From CAYYJS01 sp964472315 (GTDB lineage: Bacteria; Verrucomicrobiota; Kiritimatiellia; UBA8416): a DNA stretch of 6,007 nucleotides. The notes beneath the pieces were generated by a model that was given only the letters and a program-made list of their open reading frames with translations, was not told where the DNA came from and did not search any database. Below are positions 1 through 5,976 of the stretch, piece by piece; the stretch's first letter is position 1, and each line of letters starts with the position of its first letter. The stretch spans positions 1 to 6,007 of the forward strand of contig CAYYJS010000091.1 of NCBI GenBank assembly GCA_964472315.1, read 5' to 3'. The position numbers and the translations under genes are program-made.

Positions 1-29
1 CCAGGGGAACAACGGCGAATGTCCATGAC

Positions 30-52
30 TGCACCCAATCGCAAATGCGCCC
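30..52 (+). repeat. 23-nt motif, copy 1, upstream of rnhC
   Basis: This stretch matches the reverse complement of 5954-5976 at 22 of 23 positions; the only difference is the 7th base (C here, G there). It contains the near-palindromic core CGCAAATGCG. The copy ends 130 nt before the rnhC ATG and reads in the same direction as that gene. An 11-nt box, GCATCCCTGAT, follows at 54-64 and recurs at 5974-5984. The match is seen directly. Whether it is an operator, a promoter element or a dispersed intergenic repeat cannot be decided from two copies. Confidence 0.75.
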
Positions 53-182
53 GGCATCCCTGATTCGCACCGGCTCGGGGAACCGGCATGCAGAGCGTGT
101 CCGATGCCAGGGCGGCGAATTGCCGCGCGACCGCGCATGTCATCTTGCAGCGGCCGGATAAGGAGTGCTATGGTTCGCCACC

Positions 183-1160
183 ATGACTGAACAGACTTCT
201 TTCTCCTTCAAGCTCACGGCCGACCAGCAAGAGACGTTGACCCGGATTCTCAGGGAGGGCAACTACCGTCCGACCGACGTGCCCTACACGTCCGTCGCCG
301 CCAAGACCCCCGACTGCGGAATCAACCTGTATACCAGCGGGAAGTGCCTGGTGCAGGGCAAGGGCGCACGGGAGTTCGTCCAGTTCGTGATGGAACCGTT
401 CGTGCTCGGCGCCGCCGTCGTCGGCTACGAGGAGGTGCTCCATCCCGAGACCGTGCAGCCTCACATGGGCGTCGACGAGAGCGGCAAGGGCGATTTCTTC
501 GGCCCTCTGGTCGTCGCCTCCGCCTATGTGGACAAGTCGCTGTTCGACCGCATGAAGGCGTTGGATGTGAAGGACAGCAAGGCCATCAAGAGCGACGCCA
601 AGGCCCTCGGCATCGGTCGCGCACTCCGCGAGATGCTGGGAAACCGCTTCGCGCTCGTGACGATCGGTCCCCTCGCCTACAACCGGCTGTACAGCAAGAT
701 GCGGAGCGTCAACGCCATGCTCTCGTGGGCCCATGCCCGCGCCATCGAGGATCTGCTGGAACGGGTACCCGACTGCCCGCGCGCGATCTCGGATCAGTTC
801 GGCAGCAAGGAGCAGGTCAAGCGCGCACTGATGAAGAAGGGCCGCGCCATCGAACTCGAACAGCGGCACCGGGCCGAGTCGGATATGGCCGTCGCCGCCG
901 CTTCCATACTCGCCCGCGAGGGTTTCCTCCGCGCCCTGGCGAAGATGCGCGAACAGTACGGCGTCGATATCAAAAAGGGCGCGTCGGCCCAGGTCCGCGA
1001 GACGGGTGTCGAAATGGTCCGCAAGCACGGTCCGAACATCCTGCTGGAGACCGTCAAATGTCACTTCCGCACAACCGACCAGGTGCTTCAGGCCTGCGGA
1101 ACGAACCGGCTCAAACTGCCGCCGGAAGGCCAGGTCATGTCCAAGGCCGCGCGCGAATGA
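183..1160 (+). CDS. rnhC: Ribonuclease HIII
   Basis: Cytoplasmic endonuclease that cleaves the RNA strand of RNA-DNA hybrids. The 325 residues are close to the roughly 310 typical of the family. Residues 1-85 form the N-terminal TBP-like hybrid-binding domain, including SGKCLVQGKGAREF (52-65). The catalytic domain opens with GVDESGKGDFFGPLV (96-110). Asp98, Glu99, Asp204 and Asp234 correspond to the four acidic metal-binding residues known from the Geobacillus enzyme. The Gly-Lys-Gly motif and the extra N-terminal domain separate it from RNase HII. The ATG at 183 is chosen because the protein then starts just before the conserved domain. A GTG at 165 would add six residues but overlaps the AAGGAG at 160-165. 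That AAGGAG is 17 nt from the chosen ATG, which is unusually far. The next gene starts 13 nt downstream in the same direction, so co-transcription is likely although no functional link is evident. Confidence 0.95.
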   Translation: MTEQTSFSFKLTADQQETLTRILREGNYRPTDVPYTSVAAKTPDCGINLYTSGKCLVQGKGAREFVQFVMEPFVLGAAVVGYEEVLHPETVQPHMGVDESGKGDFFGPLVVASAYVDKSLFDRMKALDVKDSKAIKSDAKALGIGRALREMLGNRFALVTIGPLAYNRLYSKMRSVNAMLSWAHARAIEDLLERVPDCPRAISDQFGSKEQVKRALMKKGRAIELEQRHRAESDMAVAAASILAREGFLRALAKMREQYGVDIKKGASAQVRETGVEMVRKHGPNILLETVKCHFRTTDQVLQACGTNRLKLPPEGQVMSKAARE

Positions 1161-1173
1161 CGGGGATGTACGC

Positions 1174-1947
1174 ATGAGCAAGTCGCCAACGTTTGAACTG
1201 CGTGCGTTCGCCGAACGGCATTTCGCCGACGTACCGAACCGCAAACTGCGGGAACGCGCCGCCGAGCAGCGTCTGATCCGGATGTTCTTCGACGACGCGC
1301 CATCCGGTTTCTTCGTCGAGGTCGGCGCCAACGAACCGAAGTCGACCTCGATGACCTGGCACCTCGAGGAGACCGGCTGGACCGGCATCCTGGTCGAGCC
1401 GATCCCGGAACTCTACGCGGCGCTCTGCCGCGAACGGCCGCGGTCGCACGTGTTCAAGATCGCCTGCGGCGCCCCCGAGTCCCGCGGCACGGCCGATTTC
1501 GTCGTCACGCCGGACCTGTCGCAGTCGACGTTGAAGCGCGACGCCATCGCCGATCCCTCGCAGGCCGCCCGCATCGAACGGGTGCAGGTCCGGACGCTGG
1601 ACGACCTCCTCGACGAGGCCGGCCGCCCGACGCTCGATTTCGTCTCCATCGATGTCGAGGGCGCTCAACTCGACGTTCTGCGCGGCTTTTCGATCGATCG
1701 GTATCGTCCCCGCCTGCTGCTCATCGAGGATCATCTCACCGATTTTCAGACCCACCGCCACCTGAAGCGGCACGGCTATCGGCTCTGCAAGCGTACGGGG
1801 CTGAACAACTGGTACATCCCGCAAGGCACACCGTTTCGCCTGACCACGCCGCGCGAGCGTGCCGCGCTCTTCGGCAAATTCCTCCGCACGCCGACACGCG
1901 GAATCGAGTTTGCCTTGAAACGGTATCGCCGCAGGCGTCAGTCATGA
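1174..1947 (+). CDS. FkbM-family SAM-dependent methyltransferase
   Basis: Predicted class I SAM-dependent methyltransferase of 257 residues, probably O-methylating a sugar hydroxyl of a surface glycan. SAM-binding motif I is FVEVGANEPKSTS (47-59), an acidic loop follows in LVEPIPELY (73-81), and the FkbM signature is DFVSIDVEGAQLDVLRGF (155-172). No signal peptide or membrane segment is visible, so it is cytoplasmic. The C-terminus is strongly basic (LKRYRRRRQS, 248-257). The ATG at 1174 has GGGGA at 1162-1166, 7 nt upstream. An in-frame opening further upstream would run into rnhC in another frame and has no conserved sequence. The stop overlaps the next start in the pattern ATGA at 1944-1947, which suggests translational coupling to the pseudo-glycosidase/kinase gene. 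The family is clear; the acceptor cannot be read from the sequence. Confidence 0.88.
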   Translation: MSKSPTFELRAFAERHFADVPNRKLRERAAEQRLIRMFFDDAPSGFFVEVGANEPKSTSMTWHLEETGWTGILVEPIPELYAALCRERPRSHVFKIACGAPESRGTADFVVTPDLSQSTLKRDAIADPSQAARIERVQVRTLDDLLDEAGRPTLDFVSIDVEGAQLDVLRGFSIDRYRPRLLLIEDHLTDFQTHRHLKRHGYRLCKRTGLNNWYIPQGTPFRLTTPRERAALFGKFLRTPTRGIEFALKRYRRRRQS

Positions 1948-4229
1948 GCGGTCCCATCCAGTCGACAGCCCTGACGCCGCGTCCCTGGCTGTCGGGTATC
2001 GCCGTCCCTTTCCTCAAGGCTAACCTGCGCTTCGCGTGTTCGCGTCAGGCGCGCCTCCGCGGCGCCCATCGGCTCACGTCTCCACGCACCCTTCCCGATG
2101 GCTTCTTCGGCATCTGCGTCGCCTCGAATCCCGACCCCGCCTGCGACGACTACGTCATCCGGGCCCTGCACGACCTGGGCATCCGTCAGGTGCGGCTGGA
2201 CTATACCTTCGCCTCCGAAGGCGCCCACACGGAACGGTTCCTGCATCGCCTGCGCGACGCGGATTTCCGCATCCTGCTCCACCTCGTCCAACCGCCCGAC
2301 GAGGCTCGCGCCATGGCGATGCTCGCGGCCCAGGAACGCTGGCGGGACTTCGTCGCGCGGACCTTGGACCGCCACGGCGCCGGCATCGAGCTGGTGGAAA
2401 TCGGCGCCACCTGCAACCGCCGCGCCTGGTGCGGCTGCACGCTGGCGCATTTTCTCGTCGCATGGGAGATCGCGCATGGGGTCGCACGCGCCCGCGGCAT
2501 CCGCGTCGCCGCTCCCAACGTCACCGACTTCGAGCCACCCGTCAACATCGGCCTGCTGGCCCTCGCCGCCCGGCTCGGCATCCTGCCCGATGTCCATACC
2601 GACAACCTGTTCGCCGAACGGGCGACGGAACCGGAGTCCTACGACCACAAGATCCTCGGACGCCGCCTGGCGCCGCTGCTGAAGGTTAATACCGTGAAGA
2701 AGGCGGTCCTGCTCAAACGCATCGCCGCCTTTCACGGCGTGCCCGCACTGATGTGCACGCATGTGGCCTGGAGCGAGCGCCGCATCCGCCGCATGCTCCC
2801 CGATCCCTGGCACAAGCAGGCCGATTACCTGCAACGCTACCTTTGCCTCATGGCCGCCGCGGAGGCCTTCGACCGCGTCTATTGGGGACCGCTGATCGGC
2901 CAGCGCGAGGGCCTCGTAGACGACGGCACGCGCGAGTACCCGGAATTGCCGCACGTCACACTCTACGAGCGTGCGCCCGGCCGCGTCGCCGACTACCGGC
3001 GCCGCCCGGCGTTCGATGCCCTGCGCACGGTGGTGACGATGCTCGCCGGCGCGCGATTCGTCACCGATCGCGCCGATTCGCCGCACCTGCACATCCTCGC
3101 GTTCGCCGTGCCCGCCGCCCCGGGCGACGCATCGTCCGAACCCGGCGTGCTCCATGTCGTCTGGACGACCAACGGTTACGGCTTCGACCCCGCCGACTGG
3201 TACGGCCCGGACGCGCTGGCCACCGTGACGGCCATCGATCGCGATGGCGCGCCCCTCGTCCCCTTTCCACGCCTCGTCGGCGAGAGCCCCGTGTTTCTCC
3301 GCTGGCCCGCGCAGCCGTCCCTGCGCGCCGCGCGGCCCGTCCCGCTCGCCGGACACCGCTTTTTCGCCGCGCCCGGCGCGGTCTACCGGCGCGCGCGCAT
3401 CGGCCGCTGGCACGGTCTCCTGGCGTCGTTCCCGGACCAGCCGCGCCCGCTCGACGTCGGCGACGTGGCGCCGGAGACGCTCGAGACCGTGGCCGACCGC
3501 CACATCCTGCGCGACACGCGCAACACGGTCTGGGCCTGCCGCCTCGGCGGCGCCGACGGTCTCGACGCCGTGGTGAAGCGGTCGCGGGTCCGTTCGACGG
3601 CGCGGCGGCTCCTCGACCACTTCAAACCGAGCCGCCCCGTGCGGAGTTGGAGCGCCTCCTGCGAACTGCTGCGCCGCGGTATCCGCACCCCGCGGCCGAT
3701 CGCCTGTTTCGAATCGGCCGTCGCTCCCCATGCCGCCCCCGGTTACTTCGTATGCGAGGCGTTCCCCGCGGACGGCTCCGTGCGCCAGGCATTCCACGAC
3801 TTCGCCCGCGGGGCCGATGCGTATCTGGGCATCGCCAAAGCCGACTTCTACGGACAGCTCGCCGGCTTCGTCCGCTTCGTCCACGATCGCGGCTGTTTCT
3901 TCCGCGACCTCTCGTCGGGCAACGTCCTCATGCGGAAGCGCCCCGACGGCGTCGCCGAGTTCGCGCTGATCGACACCACGCGCGCCCGGTTTTTTCCGCG
4001 TCCCATCCCGCTCGGCCTCCGCATCTCGGATCTGAAGCGCATCTGCCACCGGCTCACCTGGCCGGAACGTCAGGCCTTTCTGGCCTGCTGTTTCACGGAC
4101 GCTTCGCCCCTGCGCGCCCTGCGCATCCGGCTCGCGTTCGGCCTCTACGATCTCAAGCATGCCCTCAAACAGCGCCTGCGGCGCAAGCGCCCCCATGCGA
4201 AGATCAAGGAGAACGCCAATGCCGGGTGA
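1944..4229 (+). CDS. Glycosidase-like TIM barrel fused to lipopolysaccharide-kinase-like domain
   Basis: A 761-residue two-part protein. Residues about 51-375 resemble a clan GH-A barrel: a first strand GIRQVRLDY (79-87), strand 4 ELVEIGATCNRRAW (149-162), strand 7 ALMCTHVAWSE (268-278) and strand 8 RVYWGPLIGQREGLVDD (311-327). A beta-rich segment follows at about 380-455. Residues about 480-745 resemble the WaaP/KdkA/InaA lipopolysaccharide kinases. Lys545 (VVKRS) is the likely ATP lysine and Glu574 may be its helix partner. FFRDLSSGNVL (652-662) is the catalytic loop with Asp655 and Asn660, and LIDTTRARF (675-683) carries the metal-binding Asp677. The glutamates expected at the ends of strands 4 and 7 are absent, so hydrolase activity is doubtful. 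The kinase residues look intact, so phosphorylation of a core or surface sugar at the inner membrane's cytoplasmic face is the best guess. The C-terminus is basic. It overlaps the FkbM gene by 4 nt and the next gene by 11 nt. The first 50 residues are unassigned. Confidence 0.8.
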   Translation: MSGPIQSTALTPRPWLSGIAVPFLKANLRFACSRQARLRGAHRLTSPRTLPDGFFGICVASNPDPACDDYVIRALHDLGIRQVRLDYTFASEGAHTERFLHRLRDADFRILLHLVQPPDEARAMAMLAAQERWRDFVARTLDRHGAGIELVEIGATCNRRAWCGCTLAHFLVAWEIAHGVARARGIRVAAPNVTDFEPPVNIGLLALAARLGILPDVHTDNLFAERATEPESYDHKILGRRLAPLLKVNTVKKAVLLKRIAAFHGVPALMCTHVAWSERRIRRMLPDPWHKQADYLQRYLCLMAAAEAFDRVYWGPLIGQREGLVDDGTREYPELPHVTLYERAPGRVADYRRRPAFDALRTVVTMLAGARFVTDRADSPHLHILAFAVPAAPGDASSEPGVLHVVWTTNGYGFDPADWYGPDALATVTAIDRDGAPLVPFPRLVGESPVFLRWPAQPSLRAARPVPLAGHRFFAAPGAVYRRARIGRWHGLLASFPDQPRPLDVGDVAPETLETVADRHILRDTRNTVWACRLGGADGLDAVVKRSRVRSTARRLLDHFKPSRPVRSWSASCELLRRGIRTPRPIACFESAVAPHAAPGYFVCEAFPADGSVRQAFHDFARGADAYLGIAKADFYGQLAGFVRFVHDRGCFFRDLSSGNVLMRKRPDGVAEFALIDTTRARFFPRPIPLGLRISDLKRICHRLTWPERQAFLACCFTDASPLRALRIRLAFGLYDLKHALKQRLRRKRPHAKIKENANAG
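4206..4211 (+). promoter_or_regulatory. Shine-Dalgarno site fixing the glycosyltransferase start
   Basis: AAGGAG lies 7 nt before the ATG at 4219, inside the last codons of the preceding gene. It is the strongest ribosome-binding site in the window at normal spacing. It decides for the ATG at 4219 over the in-frame ATG at 4159, which lies deeper inside the upstream gene. Confidence 0.75.
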
Positions 4230-5046
4230 TTTCTCGCACATCGAACTGACGTATGTCGCGGCCTGCTACTTCGACCGCCCCGGCGGCGCGGCGCCGCTGG
4301 CCGACCTTCTGCGCGCGTACGCCGCGTTCGCGCCGGACACGCTCGACCGCCTCCAGTTCGTGCTCGTCGATGACGCCTCGCCGGAGCCCGTCGCCCTGCC
4401 GGACGGTATCGACCTCAACATCCTGCTGCTGCGGATCAACGAGAACATCGCCTGGAACCAACCGGGCGCGCGCAATCTCGGCGCGGTCTACGCCCGGTCC
4501 GACAAGGTGTTCATGACCGACCTGGATCACGCCGTTCCGGAAACCACGCTCGCCACCATGCTGCGCCGGCGCAACCCCGGCCGCACGATCTTCAAGTTGC
4601 GGCGCCGCGACCTGGCCGGGAACCCGCTGAGCCCCCACCCCAACACCTTCTTTCTCTCGCGGGCGCGATTCCTCCGTCTGTACGGCTACGACGAGGATTT
4701 CTGCGGACATTACGGGCACGACGACCCGATGTTCTGGCGCTGGCAGCGGCAGCACGGCACTCGCTTCCTGTACCTGCCCCGCCCCTGTCATTCGATCTAT
4801 CGCGGCGTCAAAGACGCGCCGCGCGATCACTCGTTGCCGCGCGATCTGACGCATAACGCGGCCGTCGCCGCCGCCAAAAAGGACGCCTGGCGCCGCTACG
4901 GCCCCGGCCGCGGCCACAGCCGCCGCTTTCTCGATTTCACCTGGCGGATCGTCGAGGACCGACGCCGCGCCACGCCGATTCCCGCGCCACCGGAAAACCG
5001 ACTCTGGCTCCATACCTGGTGGCTGCGCTGGCTTCTGCCGGCGTGA
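4219..5046 (+). CDS. GT-A fold (family 2-like) glycosyltransferase
   Basis: Predicted inverting glycosyltransferase of 275 residues that would move a sugar from a nucleotide donor to a growing surface glycan in the cytoplasm. The GT-A core is readable: FVLVDDAS (47-54) at the nucleotide-binding strand, NQPGARNLGA (80-89), and MTDLDHAVP (99-107) holding the DxD metal motif at Asp101-Asp103. GYDEDFCGHYGHDDPMF (156-172) resembles the acidic acceptor or base motif of the GT2/GT7 C-terminal region. No transmembrane helix is present; the C-terminal segment RLWLHTWWLRWLLPA (261-275) is Trp- and Leu-rich and could touch the membrane. The start is set by the AAGGAG at 4206-4211. It overlaps the preceding gene by 11 nt, so the two are probably co-translated. 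The 33 nt to the stop of the convergent gene hold no convincing terminator. Donor and acceptor sugars are unknown. Confidence 0.88.
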   Translation: MPGDFSHIELTYVAACYFDRPGGAAPLADLLRAYAAFAPDTLDRLQFVLVDDASPEPVALPDGIDLNILLLRINENIAWNQPGARNLGAVYARSDKVFMTDLDHAVPETTLATMLRRRNPGRTIFKLRRRDLAGNPLSPHPNTFFLSRARFLRLYGYDEDFCGHYGHDDPMFWRWQRQHGTRFLYLPRPCHSIYRGVKDAPRDHSLPRDLTHNAAVAAAKKDAWRRYGPGRGHSRRFLDFTWRIVEDRRRATPIPAPPENRLWLHTWWLRWLLPA

Positions 5047-5079
5047 GCCGATGGCCGGCGCGCCACGTGCCCGGCGACG

Positions 5080-5835
5080 CTACCCCACCCGTTTCCGCAG
5101 CGACCGCCGCAGCCGGCTGAACGTGTTCGCCGCCGCCAACCGGAGCAGCGTCCATCCGTACGACCGCGCGGGGATGCGCGGGATGCAAACGAACGTCGGC
5201 CCGTAGCTCGCCTGCGCGCACCCTTCGAAGCGGTACGGCTGCCAACCGGCGATGCCCTGCTCGCGGATGGCCTTCCAACACGGCTCGTCGAGCGACCGGT
5301 AGGCGGCGACGAACGCCGGCGCGTCGCTGTAGAACGCCTCCGGCAGGCAGCGTTCCAGAAACGGACGCACCGGCGAACCGCGGTAGACATCGTGCATGAA
5401 TACAAGCGAGGGGCGCCCGGTGCGCAACACGCGCAGCGCGAGACGCAGCCCGCGAAAGTCCTTCGGCCCGTCGATGACCACCACGTCGCCCAACCGGACG
5501 CGGTCGGGGAGCATCGCGAGCGAATCGCCGTACAGCAGCTCGACGTTGCGCAGCGGCTTCAACCGGCGCTCCGCAACCGGCGCATCCGCCGAGGCGCCGT
5601 CGAACTCGATGCTGACCACGTGACTGCCGGGGAAGCACCGGCCAAGCAGATAGGTGCTCTGCCCGCGCGCCCGCCCGGATTCGAGAATACGGCCCGGCAC
5701 GCCCGCCGTCATCACGGCCGCGGCGACAAAGAACATCTCGCTGAACAGGATGCCCTTCTCCTCGTAGCCGGCATCCGCGATCGCCGCGCCGAAATCCGCC
5801 ACCCACGCCGGCGCAGATTCGAGAACCCGCGCCAT
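5080..5835 (-). CDS. Class I SAM methyltransferase-like protein
   Basis: Predicted Rossmann-fold methyltransferase of 251 residues from the ATG at 5835. Candidate motif I is GRILESGRARGQSTYLLGR (48-66), where family members usually carry a Gly-rich EIGSG-type loop. VVSIEFD (73-79) supplies the acidic residue for the ribose of SAM, YGDSLAML (102-109) is a later loop, and DVVVIDGPKDFRG (117-129) and LVFMHDVYRG (144-153) follow the pattern of the Methyltransf_24 group. The C-terminus is basic (FSRLRRSLRKRVG). The substrate is unknown; a glycan is suggested by the neighbours. An in-frame ATG at 5889 would give 269 residues. I prefer 5835 because GAGGG lies 9 nt upstream of it, whereas 5889 has no ribosome-binding site. 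The 18 codons between them also use AGT, GCA, TTG, GCT and CGT, unlike the GC-ending codons that follow. It converges on the glycosyltransferase and is its own transcription unit. Confidence 0.8.
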   Translation of the reverse strand: MARVLESAPAWVADFGAAIADAGYEEKGILFSEMFFVAAAVMTAGVPGRILESGRARGQSTYLLGRCFPGSHVVSIEFDGASADAPVAERRLKPLRNVELLYGDSLAMLPDRVRLGDVVVIDGPKDFRGLRLALRVLRTGRPSLVFMHDVYRGSPVRPFLERCLPEAFYSDAPAFVAAYRSLDEPCWKAIREQGIAGWQPYRFEGCAQASYGPTFVCIPRIPARSYGWTLLRLAAANTFSRLRRSLRKRVG

Positions 5836-5897
5836 CGTCAACAGCCCTCGATCCGCCGGGGCCACGCCACGAGCCAATGCACTATCCATGCGCGGTA

Positions 5898-5926
5898 CAT
5901 GACCACAGCACCCCCCGCATTGTCAA
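5898..5926 (-). promoter_or_regulatory. Putative promoter of the minus-strand methyltransferase
   Basis: On the minus strand a perfect TTGACA (5926-5921) stands where a -35 box would be expected. The -10 region about 17-18 nt further on (around 5903-5898, TCATGT) matches TATAAT poorly. A start of transcription near 5890 would give a leader of roughly 55 nt to the preferred ATG at 5835, but would leave the ATG at 5889 almost leaderless. This is suggestive only: the -10 is weak, and sigma factor preferences of this organism are unknown. Confidence 0.3.
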
Positions 5927-5953
5927 GGTGACACCCGGTGCAGCCACCCCCGT

Positions 5954-5976
5954 GGGCGCATTTGCGATTCGGTGCA
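5954..5976 (-). repeat. 23-nt motif, copy 2, upstream of the minus-strand methyltransferase
   Basis: Read on the minus strand, this is the second copy of the motif at 30-52, identical at 22 of 23 positions. It ends 27 nt before the TTGACA hexamer. It lies 64 nt from the upstream ATG candidate (5889) and 118 nt from the preferred one (5835), in the same orientation relative to its gene as copy 1 is to rnhC. The 11-nt box seen beside copy 1 is also here (5974-5984), but overlapping the other end of the motif. A shorter TGCACCG recurs at 5942-5936 on the minus strand, 34 bp from the motif's own. Confidence 0.75.

Noticed and set aside
112..126. Small hairpin GCGGC-GAATT-GCCGC upstream of rnhC, whose CGGCGAAT also occurs exactly 100 bp earlier (13-20)
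   Set aside because: An 8-nt match and a 5-pair stem are expected by chance in sequence this GC-rich.
177..185. GCCACCATG around the rnhC start, identical to a eukaryotic Kozak core
   Set aside because: The gene and its surroundings are bacterial, and the match is coincidental.
168..1388. A 406-codon minus-strand frame across rnhC and the start of the FkbM gene
   Set aside because: It overlaps two well-supported genes and shows no family motif or ribosome-binding site; it is a GC-driven shadow.
1938..4241. A 767-codon open frame on the minus strand opposite the barrel-kinase gene
   Set aside because: It mirrors the sense gene and is rich in Gly, Ala, Arg and Asp repeats without any recognisable motif. 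Such long antisense frames are normal in GC-rich genes, because stop codons are rare on the opposite strand.
5054..5075. Hairpin between the convergent genes (GCCGG at 5054-5058 with CCGGC at 5071-5075)
   Set aside because: The stem is only 5 pairs with a weak inner extension, and no T-run follows on either strand, so it does not qualify as an intrinsic terminator.
5392..5931. A 179-codon plus-strand frame opposite the methyltransferase
   Set aside because: It lies antisense to a gene with clear Rossmann-fold motifs and has low-complexity Arg/Ala/His content and no motif of its own.
30..5976. The 23-nt inverted pair as the ends of a transposon
   Set aside because: There is no transposase or integrase between them. 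I see no matching target duplication just outside (1-29 against 5977-6007), and rnhC is an ordinary chromosomal gene.
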